NCBI GenBank assembly: GCA_021463845.1
Contig: JAJTXV010000001.1
Span: 124,001 to 188,000, forward strand
Length of the DNA stretch: 64,000 nucleotides
Origin: Anaerolineales bacterium
GTDB taxonomy: Bacteria; Chloroflexota; Anaerolineae; Anaerolineales; UBA11579
Reading direction: 5' to 3'
Part shown: positions 1-7,028 of the stretch, in pieces
How the letters are laid out: every line of letters starts with the position of its first letter
Numbering within the stretch: the first letter of the stretch is position 1
Translations under genes and position numbers: made by a program
Notes under the pieces: model-generated
What the model was told of the DNA's origin: nothing
Seen by the model: only the letters and a program-made list of their open reading frames with translations
Databases searched by the model: none

Positions 1-342
1 CGGGGCAATATAGATGTACTTCAGCATCCGGTAGATCTCGCGGTCATCGATCACCGTCCACGAGACTCCGGTCAGCACGGCGGCTACATATATATAGAAG
101 GCGTTGCCTAGATAGATATAGGCGAACATGGGATCGTCAAAATTGCCGTTGGTGATGACGCTGTACATCACCACCAGGATCGCCGCGCCAGACAGTGGCT
201 TGATGACTGAGTAAATAAAGAAGATCAGCGGGTCAGCCCAGTTGGACTCGATCTGCCAACCCAGCCAGGCCGCGGCGCGGAAGGTGCGCCCGGAAACGCC
301 GCGCTCCTTGACCGGCTTGCGAATGTCTTGCGTAGCCTGCAT
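1..342 (-). CDS. ABC-2 type exporter permease, C-terminus cut by window edge
   Basis: The reading frame starts with ATG at 342 and runs off the left edge without a stop (114 codons visible). It begins with a charged cytoplasmic segment (MQATQDIRKPVKERG), followed by hydrophobic stretches with the look of an ABC-2 permease (IFFIYSVIKPLSGAAILVVM and AYIYLGNAFYIYVAAVLTG). It starts 1 nt before the stop of the upstream permease gene, with a GAGGAG ribosome site inside that gene, so the two are translationally coupled. With the neighbouring permease and ATPase it would form a three-gene exporter with a heterodimeric membrane part. The substrate cannot be told from the sequence. Confidence 0.8.
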   Translation of the reverse strand, partial: MQATQDIRKPVKERGVSGRTFRAAAWLGWQIESNWADPLIFFIYSVIKPLSGAAILVVMYSVITNGNFDDPMFAYIYLGNAFYIYVAAVLTGVSWTVIDDREIYRMLKYIYIAP

Positions 343-343
343 G

Positions 344-1186
344 CTATCTCCTCGACTCCGTAAGGCGTCCTTCGCGCACCGCCAGGCGCTCCATGTAGCC
401 CAGCAGCCAGCGCGCCCCGATCAGAAACACCACGCACAACCCAGCCAGAATGGCCAGCTCGGTTTGCACCGGCAGAAAGCCTAGCTCTGTGCCGCCGCTG
501 AACGAGAGCTGGCGCATGGCGTCCATACCTAGCGTCAACGGGATGAACGAGGCCCCGGCCGCGATCCAGAAGTCCAGACTCTTGATCGGGAAGTAAAAGC
601 CGGAGGCCAGATACACCGGCTCCTGGGCCAGGTTGGCATAGTGCCAGGCCTCGCGGTTGAGCAGCAGGAACAGCGAAGCGGTCATCATGCCCAGGCCGTA
701 CAAGGCCACCATGGTGAGCATGAACACCGCGAACAGCAGCAGGTAATTGCTCACTTCAAAGCTGACGTCAAACAGCAGTGTGCCCACCAGCGTGATCACC
801 AGGGCGCGCAGCCCAGTGGAAAACAGACCGCCGAAGGCCATGCCGAGCAGGATCGCCATCAGCGAATTGGGGGCCATGATGTAGAGCGCCAGGTTGCCGG
901 TCTGCTTCTCCCAATACATCTGGCTGCTCATCGACCACAGGATATTGAGCCAGAAGGCGGTCATGGCGCCACCCATGACCACAAAGCCAATATAGACATC
1001 CGGTGCGCCAATGGCACGATAAATGAAGACGTAGGCCGCCACCGAGAGCACCGGCAGAAAGACTTCGAAGAAGAACCAGCTCAGCTCACGCAGCAGGCCA
1101 ATGATGCGCGGGTAGGCGCGGCCCACCACCGTCTGCAAAAACAGGCGCCAGCCGCTGTTCTTAGGAACTCGATCCGTCAGCGCCAC
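344..1186 (-). CDS. ABC-2 type exporter permease
   Basis: A 280-residue integral membrane protein with about six hydrophobic segments. These include a first pair near residues 35-80 and a run of Leu/Val-rich helices at 105-190, the usual plan of ABC-2/DrrB-type permeases. It overlaps the upstream ATPase gene by 26 bp and abuts the next permease by 1 bp, so all three genes are one operon. The permease pair plus one ATPase is typical of drug, lipid or polysaccharide exporters of the DrrAB/NodIJ type. The substrate is unknown. The start at 1186 lies inside the ATPase coding region, as expected for coupled translation. Confidence 0.85.
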   Translation of the reverse strand: MALTDRVPKNSGWRLFLQTVVGRAYPRIIGLLRELSWFFFEVFLPVLSVAAYVFIYRAIGAPDVYIGFVVMGGAMTAFWLNILWSMSSQMYWEKQTGNLALYIMAPNSLMAILLGMAFGGLFSTGLRALVITLVGTLLFDVSFEVSNYLLLFAVFMLTMVALYGLGMMTASLFLLLNREAWHYANLAQEPVYLASGFYFPIKSLDFWIAAGASFIPLTLGMDAMRQLSFSGGTELGFLPVQTELAILAGLCVVFLIGARWLLGYMERLAVREGRLTESRR

Positions 1187-2177
1187 TCTCGGCCTCCTTC
1201 ATGCTGTGCCCCACCAGATTGACAAACACATCCTCAAGTGAAGGTTCGCGCTTCTGCAAATTGAGAATATGGATGTCTTTGCCGGTCAGCGTATTCACCA
1301 CGGAGCCCAGCGCGTCATCTTCGGCCAATATCAGCTCCAGCACCGCCGCGCCGTCCTTGGGCTCGTGGCTCACCTTGCGCACGCCGCCCAGCGCCTCCAG
1401 GGCTTCGGGCTGCAGGCCGTTGAGCGGGCTGACCTCCATGCGGTAGATCACATCGCGCTGCAGCTGGCGCTTCAGGTTGGCCGGGGTATCGCAGGCCAGC
1501 ACCTGGCCGCCGTTAATGATCGCTACCCGGTCACACAGCTCATCCGCTTCCACCATGTAGTGGGTGGTCAGCAGCAGGGTGCGGTCGCGGTTTCCTTCCA
1601 TCCAGCCGCGCACAAAATTGCGCACATCCATGCTGGCTTCCACGTCCAGCCCCAGGGTCGGCTCATCCAGGAACAGCACCTCGGGGTCGGTCAGGAAGCC
1701 GCGCACAATGTTCATCTTCTGGCGCAAGCCGGTCGAAAGGTCAGATGACTTGGTGTTCATGCGGTCACTCATGCGCACGATCTCGAGCAACTGCTTGATG
1801 CGCTCGTTGGCCAGCTTGCTGGGGATGCCGTAGAACTGGGCGAACATCCACAGGTTCTCGCGCACGGTCAGCAAGCCGTAGCCGGAGGATTCGCCGCCCG
1901 AGACCATGTTGATACGCGGGCGCACCTTCTCCGGCTCGGCGGCCACATCGTAGCCCGCCACCCGCGCCACGCCGGAGCTGGGCGCCAGCAGGGTGGTGAG
2001 GATCTTGATCAGGGTGGTCTTGCCTGCACCGTTTGGCCCCAGCAGGCCGAACAGCTCTCCACGGCGCACATCCAGGTTGATATCACGCAGGGCCACCAGT
2101 TCCTTGGCTTCTTCTTTTTTGCTGCCGCGCAGCTTGTATACGCGGGCCAGTTTTTCAGTGTGAATTGCCAGATCCAT
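1161..2177 (-). CDS. ABC-2 exporter ATP-binding protein (DrrA/CcmA-like)
   Basis: ATPase subunit of the exporter encoded by the next two genes. From the chosen start (MDLAIHTEKLARVYKLRG) it shows a Walker A (GPNGAGKTTL), an atypical signature (LSTGLRQKM instead of LSGGQ, common in the DrrA class), a Walker B with Glu (VLFLDEPTLGLD) and the switch His (LLTTHYM). A C-terminal domain of about 90 residues follows, as in DrrA-type ATPases. The frame is open upstream to 2255, but 2177 is preferred because AAGGA lies just before this ATG and homologues begin here. It is the first gene of the operon, with a TATAAT box about 100 nt upstream. Confidence 0.9.
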   Translation of the reverse strand: MDLAIHTEKLARVYKLRGSKKEEAKELVALRDINLDVRRGELFGLLGPNGAGKTTLIKILTTLLAPSSGVARVAGYDVAAEPEKVRPRINMVSGGESSGYGLLTVRENLWMFAQFYGIPSKLANERIKQLLEIVRMSDRMNTKSSDLSTGLRQKMNIVRGFLTDPEVLFLDEPTLGLDVEASMDVRNFVRGWMEGNRDRTLLLTTHYMVEADELCDRVAIINGGQVLACDTPANLKRQLQRDVIYRMEVSPLNGLQPEALEALGGVRKVSHEPKDGAAVLELILAEDDALGSVVNTLTGKDIHILNLQKREPSLEDVFVNLVGHSMKEAESGADGSSS

Positions 2178-2273
2178 ATAGTCCTTTTTTCCTAGATGCA
2201 GCGCGGGGTAAGTGAGCAGGGAGAGTAGGGTAATCGTAGGGTAAGCGTCAAGCACTCCATGTATAGACCGCCT

Positions 2274-2279
2274 ATTATA
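2274..2279 (-). promoter_or_regulatory. Possible -10 box for the ABC exporter operon
   Basis: A perfect TATAAT on the minus strand about 100 nt upstream of the ATPase start. No convincing -35 hexamer is seen at the right distance, so this is a weak call. Confidence 0.35.
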
Positions 2280-2318
2280 TGTCTCGTAAGGGCGATTTCT
2301 CTCTTCTTCTCCTCCTTA

Positions 2319-2351
2319 GTGAGAGCCGGGCGGCGTACCCGGCTCTCTCAC
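2319..2351. other. Strong hairpin downstream of tag
   Basis: GTGAGAGCCGGG and CCCGGCTCTCTCAC are nearly perfect complements (a 2-nt bulge) around a 7-nt loop. There is no clear T-tract on either side. It could end the tag transcript weakly or be an intergenic palindromic repeat. The rest of 2178-2538 holds the dispersed repeat listed next and no gene. Confidence 0.5.
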
Positions 2352-2391
2352 TTTAACGGCCAAAGTGCCGCTACTGGTATCGCCCAACGCC

Positions 2392-2521
2392 AAAGTTATT
2401 ATGTCCGAATGGGGGAGGGGGTCAAAACTTATTACTAACAACTTTGCCTCCCCAGCCAGCAGACATGCCTTATAGCACAGTATGAGCTTTAGCTAGCTAA
2501 TGGGCGGGGCCTTGTCAAGGT
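2392..2521. repeat. Dispersed repeat of about 130 bp, copy 1 (second copy at 37245-37380)
   Basis: Begins AAAGTTATTATGTC, then a G-rich run followed by GTCAAAA, then TAACAACTTTGCC, and ends with TGTCAAGGT; 37245-37380 repeats this order with many substitutions. The outer AAAGTTATTA (2392-2401) and TAACAACTTT (2436-2445) form an imperfect inverted repeat around the G-rich core. No open reading frame is apparent in it, so it is a non-coding, possibly non-autonomous mobile or structured element. Confidence 0.6.
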
Positions 2522-2538
2522 GGCCAATGCCTGCAACC

Positions 2539-3117
2539 TTAGCCCAAACCACTTACCTGCTTATACCTAAAACATCCTACCAAGTGGTCATTCACCATGC
2601 CCGTGGCCTGCATGTGGGCGTAACATATCGTTGGCCCTACGAAGCGAAAACCGCGCTTTTTGAGGTCTTTGCTCATTGCCTGCGACTCGGCGGTTTCCGC
2701 CGGGATCTCGCGTAGAGTTTTGCGTTTGTTCTGGATGGGCGCCCCGCCTACAAATTGCCATATGTACGTATCGAAGCTGCCGAACTCGTCTTGCACTGCC
2801 AGAAAAGCCTGCGCATTGCCCACGGCCGCGTTTATCTTTGCCCGGTTGCGGATGATGCCTGGGTCGGCCAGCAGTTTGGCGATCTTCTTGGCGTCGTAGC
2901 GGGCCACCTTCTTGGGGTCAAAGTTATCGAAGGCTTTGCGGTAGGCTTCACGCTTGCGCAGCACTGTGATCCAGCTCAGGCCCGCCTGCGCGCCTTCTAG
3001 GATCAGCATCTCGAACAGACGCCGCTCGTCGTGCAGCGGCACGCCCCATTCCTCATCGTGATATTGGATATACAGCGGGTCGGCGCCGTGCCAGCCGCAG
3101 CGGGCCGGCTCGCTCAT
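2539..3117 (-). CDS. tag: DNA-3-methyladenine glycosylase I
   Basis: Excises 3-methyladenine from alkylated DNA as the first step of base excision repair; cytoplasmic. The 192-residue protein matches the Tag family over its whole length: N-terminal CGWHGADPLYIQYHDEEWG, the helix-hairpin region LEGAQAGLSWITVLRKREAY, and C-terminal FVGPTICYAHMQATGMVNDH. The zinc ligands known for the family are present (N-terminal Cys and His, C-terminal His and Cys). Its start overlaps the stop of the upstream small gene by 4 bp (ATGA), so the two are cotranslated. Length is normal for the family. Confidence 0.93.
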   Translation of the reverse strand: MSEPARCGWHGADPLYIQYHDEEWGVPLHDERRLFEMLILEGAQAGLSWITVLRKREAYRKAFDNFDPKKVARYDAKKIAKLLADPGIIRNRAKINAAVGNAQAFLAVQDEFGSFDTYIWQFVGGAPIQNKRKTLREIPAETAESQAMSKDLKKRGFRFVGPTICYAHMQATGMVNDHLVGCFRYKQVSGLG

Positions 3118-3467
3118 GCCAGCGCCTGCAGGGCGGCTTGCAGATCAGCTTCGCTCAGGTAGCTCGCGGCGGGCAGCTTGGCCTGCGTCTTTGCCAGCCC
3201 TTCGCCCTCGCCGCCCACGAACAGCAGCGGGATGTGCGCGGTGGCCTTGGTTTGCGCCAGGTGCTCGGCGGTGGCGCGGCTGTGGGATGGCTTGTGCGTC
3301 AGATACAGCACCACCGCGTCGGGCGGGCTGGCCTTGACCGCCGCGCTGCCGCGGCCGCCATCCTGCCATTCTGTGTCCACCTGCCAGCCCCAGCCGGAGA
3401 TCAGGCGCGCCGCCGCCTCGGCTTCCGCCTGGCTCCATGCGAACAGAAACACGCTTCCCTTGCTCAT
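3114..3467 (-). CDS. Hypothetical protein, receiver-like alpha/beta fold, upstream of tag
   Basis: About 117 residues from the preferred start (MSKGSVFLFAW); the frame also allows a start at 3479. I do not recognise a family with certainty. It alternates short hydrophobic strands (SVFLFAW, PDAVVLYLTH, IPLLFVGG) with helices, like a CheY/receiver-type Rossmann fold, and the sentence-like pattern of IPLLFVGGEG resembles the region where receivers keep a conserved Lys. However, I cannot place a clear phospho-acceptor Asp. It overlaps tag by 4 bp (ATGA), so it is probably co-expressed with it. Confidence 0.6.
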   Translation of the reverse strand: MSKGSVFLFAWSQAEAEAAARLISGWGWQVDTEWQDGGRGSAAVKASPPDAVVLYLTHKPSHSRATAEHLAQTKATAHIPLLFVGGEGEGLAKTQAKLPAASYLSEADLQAALQALA

Positions 3468-3492
3468 CGTATGAATCATAATCTACAACATC

Positions 3493-3570
3493 AACCACAA
3501 AGTCACGAAGGGCACAAAGAATTCAATAAATCTCACCCAAATCTTTGTGTTCTTTGTGCCTTTGTGGTTT
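3493..3570. repeat. Inverted-repeat element, ACCACAAAG family, copy 1
   Basis: AACCACAAAG and GGCACAAAGAA at 3493-3521 face TTCTTTGTGCC and TTTGTGGTT at 3551-3570. A related element lies at 58325-58424. It fills the gap between two divergently transcribed genes. Confidence 0.6.
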
Positions 3571-3587
3571 GCCTTTCCCGTCCGCCG

Positions 3588-3593
3588 TATAAT
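3588..3593 (+). promoter_or_regulatory. -10 box of murJ, very short leader
   Basis: TATAAT ends 8 nt before the murJ ATG, so transcription would start at or 1-2 nt before the start codon. No good -35 hexamer is seen. See the leaderless-start finding. Confidence 0.5.
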
Positions 3594-3601
3594 CAGCGTC
3601 A

Positions 3602-5173
3602 ATGTCCACCGCCACCCGCCAGATCGCCCGCGCCGCCGGCACTGTAATGTTCGCTTTTGTGCTCAACAGCCTCATGGGCCTGTTGCGCCAGGTGCTCATC
3701 ACACGCGCTTTCGGGACGGATGCCGCGCTGGACGCCTTCTACGCCGCCTCGCGCCTGCCCGAGATCCTGTTCAGCCTCATTGCGGGCGGGGCGCTGGCTT
3801 CCGCCTTCATCCCCACCTTCACGGGCTATCTTGAAAAGAAGGCCGGGCAGGCCGCCCCGCACGATGCCTGGCAGCTGGCCTCCTCCGTCGCCAACCTGGT
3901 TGGCCTGGCGCTGGCCCTGGTCTCCGCGCTGGCCTGGCTCTTTGCGCCGCAGCTGGTCAGCGGCGTTCTGGTGCCGCAGTTTGACCCGGCCCAGCAGGCC
4001 CTCACGGTGGAGCTGCTGCGCATACAGCTGCTCACGCCGGTCATCTTTGGCCTCAGCGGTTTACTCATGGGCGTGCTCAATGCCCACCAGCGCTTCTTCT
4101 TGCCGGCTCTGGCGCCCAGCATGCTGTGGCTGGGCATCATCCTCAGCATCTTCATCTTTGTGCCCAGCATGGGCATTCACGGCCTGGCCTGGGGCGCGGT
4201 GCTCGGCTCGCTATTGCATCTCGGCGTGCAGCTGCCGGCGCTGCTGCGCCTGCGGCCGATTTACTCGCCCACGCTGGGGCTGCGTCTGCCCGGCGTGCGC
4301 CAAGTGGCGCGCCTTATGGCGCCGCGCCTGCTAGGCGTGGCCGTGGTGCAACTCAACTTTCTGGTCAACACCATCGTGGCCTCCGGCATGGCCGCTGGCA
4401 GCCTGGCCGCCATCACCGTGGCCTTCTCAGTCATGCTCATGCCGCAGCAGGCCATCGGTCAGGCCATCGCCATCGCCGCGCTGCCCACCTTCTCGGCCCT
4501 GTACGCCCGCGGCGATATTGCCGGGTTGCGCACTGCACTCGTCGGCGCATTACGCGGCATCATCTTCCTAGCCCTTCCGGCCACCATCGGCCTGATCCTG
4601 TTGCGCCAGCCGGTGGTGGCGTTGCTGTTCCAGCGCGGCGAGTTCGGCCCCGACGATACGCAGCTGGTGGCCTGGGCGCTGCTGTGGTACGCCGCCGGCC
4701 TGGTTGGCCATTCTGTTGTGGAGATCGCCTCGCGCGCCTTCTATGCCTTGCAGGATACGCGCACCCCCGTGCTGGTTGGGGTGGGGGCCATGGGCCTCAA
4801 TGTGGCCCTCAGCCTCACGCTGCCCAGCGTCTTCGCCCGCGCCGGCTGGATGCCGCACGGCGGCCTGGCCCTGGCCAACTCGGCCGCCACCTTCATTGAA
4901 ATGCTGGTGCTGCTCTGGCTGATGCGTGGCCGCTTGGCTGGGCTGGAAGAAGGCCGCCTGCTGCGCGGCGCCGGCCAGTCCGCGCTCGCCAGCCTGGCCA
5001 TGCTGGCCGCGCTGTGGGGCTGGCTGGCCGCGGCTGCGGCCCAGCCGCTGTGGCTGCAGGCCGCGGGCGGCATCGCCACTGGCGGCCTGGTGTACGCCGC
5101 GGCGGCCTGGCTGTTGCGCGTGCCGGAACTGGCCGATGTGATCACGCAGTTACGCGCCCGTCTGAAACGCTAA
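3602..5173 (+). CDS. murJ: Lipid II flippase MurJ
   Basis: Moves lipid II across the cytoplasmic membrane for peptidoglycan synthesis. The 523-residue protein is a polytopic MOP-superfamily protein with about 14 hydrophobic segments. The N-terminus (IARAAGTVMFAFVLNSLMGLLRQVLITRAFG) carries the typical MurJ first-helix region, and LFQRGEFGPDDTQLVAWALLWYAAGLVGHS is a family hallmark. Length is usual. The ATG at 3602 sits 8 nt after a TATAAT box and has no ribosome site, fitting leaderless translation. It is monocistronic or followed closely by the HD-GYP gene (26 nt gap). Confidence 0.92.
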   Translation: MSTATRQIARAAGTVMFAFVLNSLMGLLRQVLITRAFGTDAALDAFYAASRLPEILFSLIAGGALASAFIPTFTGYLEKKAGQAAPHDAWQLASSVANLVGLALALVSALAWLFAPQLVSGVLVPQFDPAQQALTVELLRIQLLTPVIFGLSGLLMGVLNAHQRFFLPALAPSMLWLGIILSIFIFVPSMGIHGLAWGAVLGSLLHLGVQLPALLRLRPIYSPTLGLRLPGVRQVARLMAPRLLGVAVVQLNFLVNTIVASGMAAGSLAAITVAFSVMLMPQQAIGQAIAIAALPTFSALYARGDIAGLRTALVGALRGIIFLALPATIGLILLRQPVVALLFQRGEFGPDDTQLVAWALLWYAAGLVGHSVVEIASRAFYALQDTRTPVLVGVGAMGLNVALSLTLPSVFARAGWMPHGGLALANSAATFIEMLVLLWLMRGRLAGLEEGRLLRGAGQSALASLAMLAALWGWLAAAAAQPLWLQAAGGIATGGLVYAAAAWLLRVPELADVITQLRARLKR

Positions 5174-5199
5174 GCGATAAAATTCGTTTACCCTGTGCG

Positions 5200-6579
5200 A
5201 TGGCAAATACAACCGTAGACATCCGCCTGTCCGAGGTCGTTTCTGCGCTTACCTACGCGCTGGATATTACCGAGGGTCAGCCTGAGGGGCACGCCATTCG
5301 CAATTGCATGATCGGCATGACGCTGGCGGATCACATGCCGCTGACTTCATCACAGCGTTCAGCTCTTTTCTACGCACTCTTGCTTAAGGACCTGGGCTGC
5401 TCCAGCAATGCAGCCAAAGTCACCCAGCTTTTTGGCGCAGACGACCGCCAGGCCAAGTTCCGCCTCAAGACGGTGGATTGGTCCGGCCTGCTCAACAGCG
5501 CTACGTATGTAGTCCGCACCGCCGGGCAGGGGGAGCCGCTGCTGCCGCGCCTGCGCCGCCTGATCGGTCTGGGCATGCAAGCCCAGACCGTCTCCAGCGG
5601 GCTGATGCGCACCCGCTGCGAGCGCGGCGCAGAGATCGCCCGCCAGCTTGGCTTCCCCGAGGAAACCGCCCAGGCTATTCTGGATCTTGACGAGCACTGG
5701 GATGGCAAAGGCAACCCGGTTGGCAAAAAAGGTGAGCAGATCTCGCTGCTTGGCCGCGTGCTGGATTTTGCGCAGACGCTGGAGGTCTTCTACAGCGCCC
5801 ATGGTCCCGAAGGCGCCCGCCGCGTGGCGCGCCAGCGCCGCGGGACCTGGTTTGACCCGGCCCTGGTTGATCTGTTCTTCGCCACTTTCGCCCATGACGA
5901 AAGTTTCTGGGCCAAACTGGGCTCCGAGGATTTGATCGCAGACATCAGCGCCTACGAGCCGCCGGACCGCATTTTGCATGCTGACCAGGATAAGTTGGAC
6001 CAGATCGCCGAAGCCTTTGCGCGCGTGATCGACGCCAAGTCGCCCTATACCAGCCGCCACTCCGCCCGCGTGGCCGAGATCGTGCGCCTGATGGCCGCCG
6101 AACTCAACCTGCCGCCCGAGCAGCGCCGCGATCTGTCGCGAGCGGCGCTCCTGCACGACATTGGCAAACTGGCCGTCTCCAATACCATCCTGGACAAGCC
6201 CGGCCAGCTCACGGACGCCGAATGGGCGCAAGTGCGCTCGCATACCGACTACACCTACCGCATCCTCGAACGCGTGCGCGGCTTCCGCCAGCTGGCCCAG
6301 GTGGCCAGCGCCCACCACGAGCGTCTCGACGGCAGCGGCTACCACCGCGGCCTGCCCGGCGGCGAAATGTCGCAGGCGGCCCGCCTGCTCGCCGTGGCTG
6401 ACCAGTACGAAGCGCTCACCGCCCCGCGCCCCTACCGCCAGCCGCTCAGTTCCGCCGAAGCTCTCAAGCTGCTCGAGGGCCAGGTGGGCACGGGCATTGA
6501 CCCTGTTGCCTTTCAGGCTCTGCGCGCCACAGTGGAGAAGGGCGGGGTGCCTGAGCCGGCAGTGGTCGAGAAGATCTAG
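5200..6579 (+). CDS. HD-GYP domain protein (putative cyclic di-GMP phosphodiesterase)
   Basis: 459 residues with two HD-like halves. The second is a canonical HD-GYP domain: HDIGKLAVSNTILDKPGQL with metal-binding His319-Asp320, then SAHHERLDGSGYHRGLPGGE and ADQYEALTAPRPYR. The Pro of the GYP triplet is replaced (GSGYHRG). The first half keeps the helical layout of a HD-like domain (RNCMIGMTLADHMPL, and a later LDEHWDGKGNPVGKKG that looks like a second GYP-type loop) but has lost parts of the metal site. HD-GYP enzymes hydrolyse cyclic di-GMP; with the altered loop, activity is likely but not certain. The start at 5200 is chosen because the longer frame overlaps murJ in another frame. Confidence 0.85.
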   Translation: MANTTVDIRLSEVVSALTYALDITEGQPEGHAIRNCMIGMTLADHMPLTSSQRSALFYALLLKDLGCSSNAAKVTQLFGADDRQAKFRLKTVDWSGLLNSATYVVRTAGQGEPLLPRLRRLIGLGMQAQTVSSGLMRTRCERGAEIARQLGFPEETAQAILDLDEHWDGKGNPVGKKGEQISLLGRVLDFAQTLEVFYSAHGPEGARRVARQRRGTWFDPALVDLFFATFAHDESFWAKLGSEDLIADISAYEPPDRILHADQDKLDQIAEAFARVIDAKSPYTSRHSARVAEIVRLMAAELNLPPEQRRDLSRAALLHDIGKLAVSNTILDKPGQLTDAEWAQVRSHTDYTYRILERVRGFRQLAQVASAHHERLDGSGYHRGLPGGEMSQAARLLAVADQYEALTAPRPYRQPLSSAEALKLLEGQVGTGIDPVAFQALRATVEKGGVPEPAVVEKI

Positions 6580-6598
6580 CCTCGCCAGCCAACCTTCC

Positions 6599-6628
6599 TT
6601 GACAGCCCTTTGAGCCTGCGGGTATAGT
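6599..6628 (+). promoter_or_regulatory. Promoter of the glutamate synthase leader
   Basis: TTGACA at 6599-6604 and TATAGT at 6623-6628, spaced 18 nt: a near-consensus sigma-70 promoter. Transcription should start near 6635, leaving an untranslated leader of about 390 nt before the first gene. Confidence 0.65.
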
Positions 6629-6634
6629 TCCCCC

Positions 6635-7007
6635 GGTTAACAATCGAATAGGAGAACCAGCGGCTGGGCCTTCTACGCTCTGCGGGTGACTACGTCCCCC
6701 CTGGAGCGTTTAAGGTTACGAGGTGGAAGTTGCGCTGAATGGCATGTTTATGCCATTCAGCGCCGGGCGAACAGCAGATGCAGTTATCTGCCACGCGCCT
6801 TGATCGAGCAATCAGCGGATGCTTCCGAAGCCTGACTACGGGCTTCCCTTCTCCTTCCAGAACAAGCAGCGTTGCAAAACCGCCCGGTGACGGGCGAGAC
6901 AAACGGCGCCGCAGTAGTTGCAAGCCCACTTGCTTTTAACGGTGGAGTGTGCCTGCAGTCAACATTGGAAGGTGTGACCTGGATGGGCACGCCATGTGCC
7001 CATTTTT
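6635..7007 (+). ncRNA. Candidate structured leader RNA or independent small RNA before the glutamate synthase operon
   Basis: No protein gene is evident here. A series of hairpins lies between a promoter and an intrinsic terminator. They are 6675-6709 (ACGCTC with GAGCGT), 6732-6763 (14 bp perfect, loop GTTT), 6774-6791 (GCAGAT with ATCTGC), 6827-6846 (GAAGCC with GGCTTC), 6881-6896 (CGCCCG with CGGGCG, GNRA-type loop GTGA), 6920-6933 (GCAAG with CTTGC, then TTTT) and the terminator 6983-7007. I could not match it to RNase P RNA, tmRNA, SRP RNA or the common riboswitch cores by eye. A metabolite-sensing leader or an antitermination target is the favoured reading; a stand-alone RNA is possible. 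Confidence 0.45.
6983..7007 (+). terminator. Intrinsic terminator just upstream of the first glutamate synthase gene
   Basis: ATGGGCAC and GTGCCCAT form a perfect 8-bp stem (loop GCCAT) followed by TTTTT. It ends 21 nt before the ATG at 7029, so readthrough must be controlled or partial. The GTG at 6996 lies inside this stem and is rejected as a start. Confidence 0.75.
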
Positions 7008-7028
7008 GTTGGGCGAGAAAGGGTATTG

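Noticed and set aside
6635-7007. RNase P RNA, tmRNA, SRP RNA or a T-box
   Set aside because: The conserved cores (GAGGAAAGTC, ACAGAAA, the tRNA-like tmRNA end, the SRP GGAAGCAGC-type loop, the T-box GGTGG sequence) are not present.
6996-7028. GTG 6996 as start of the first glutamate synthase gene
   Set aside because: It lies in the 3' arm of the intrinsic terminator; ATG 7029 has a ribosome site.
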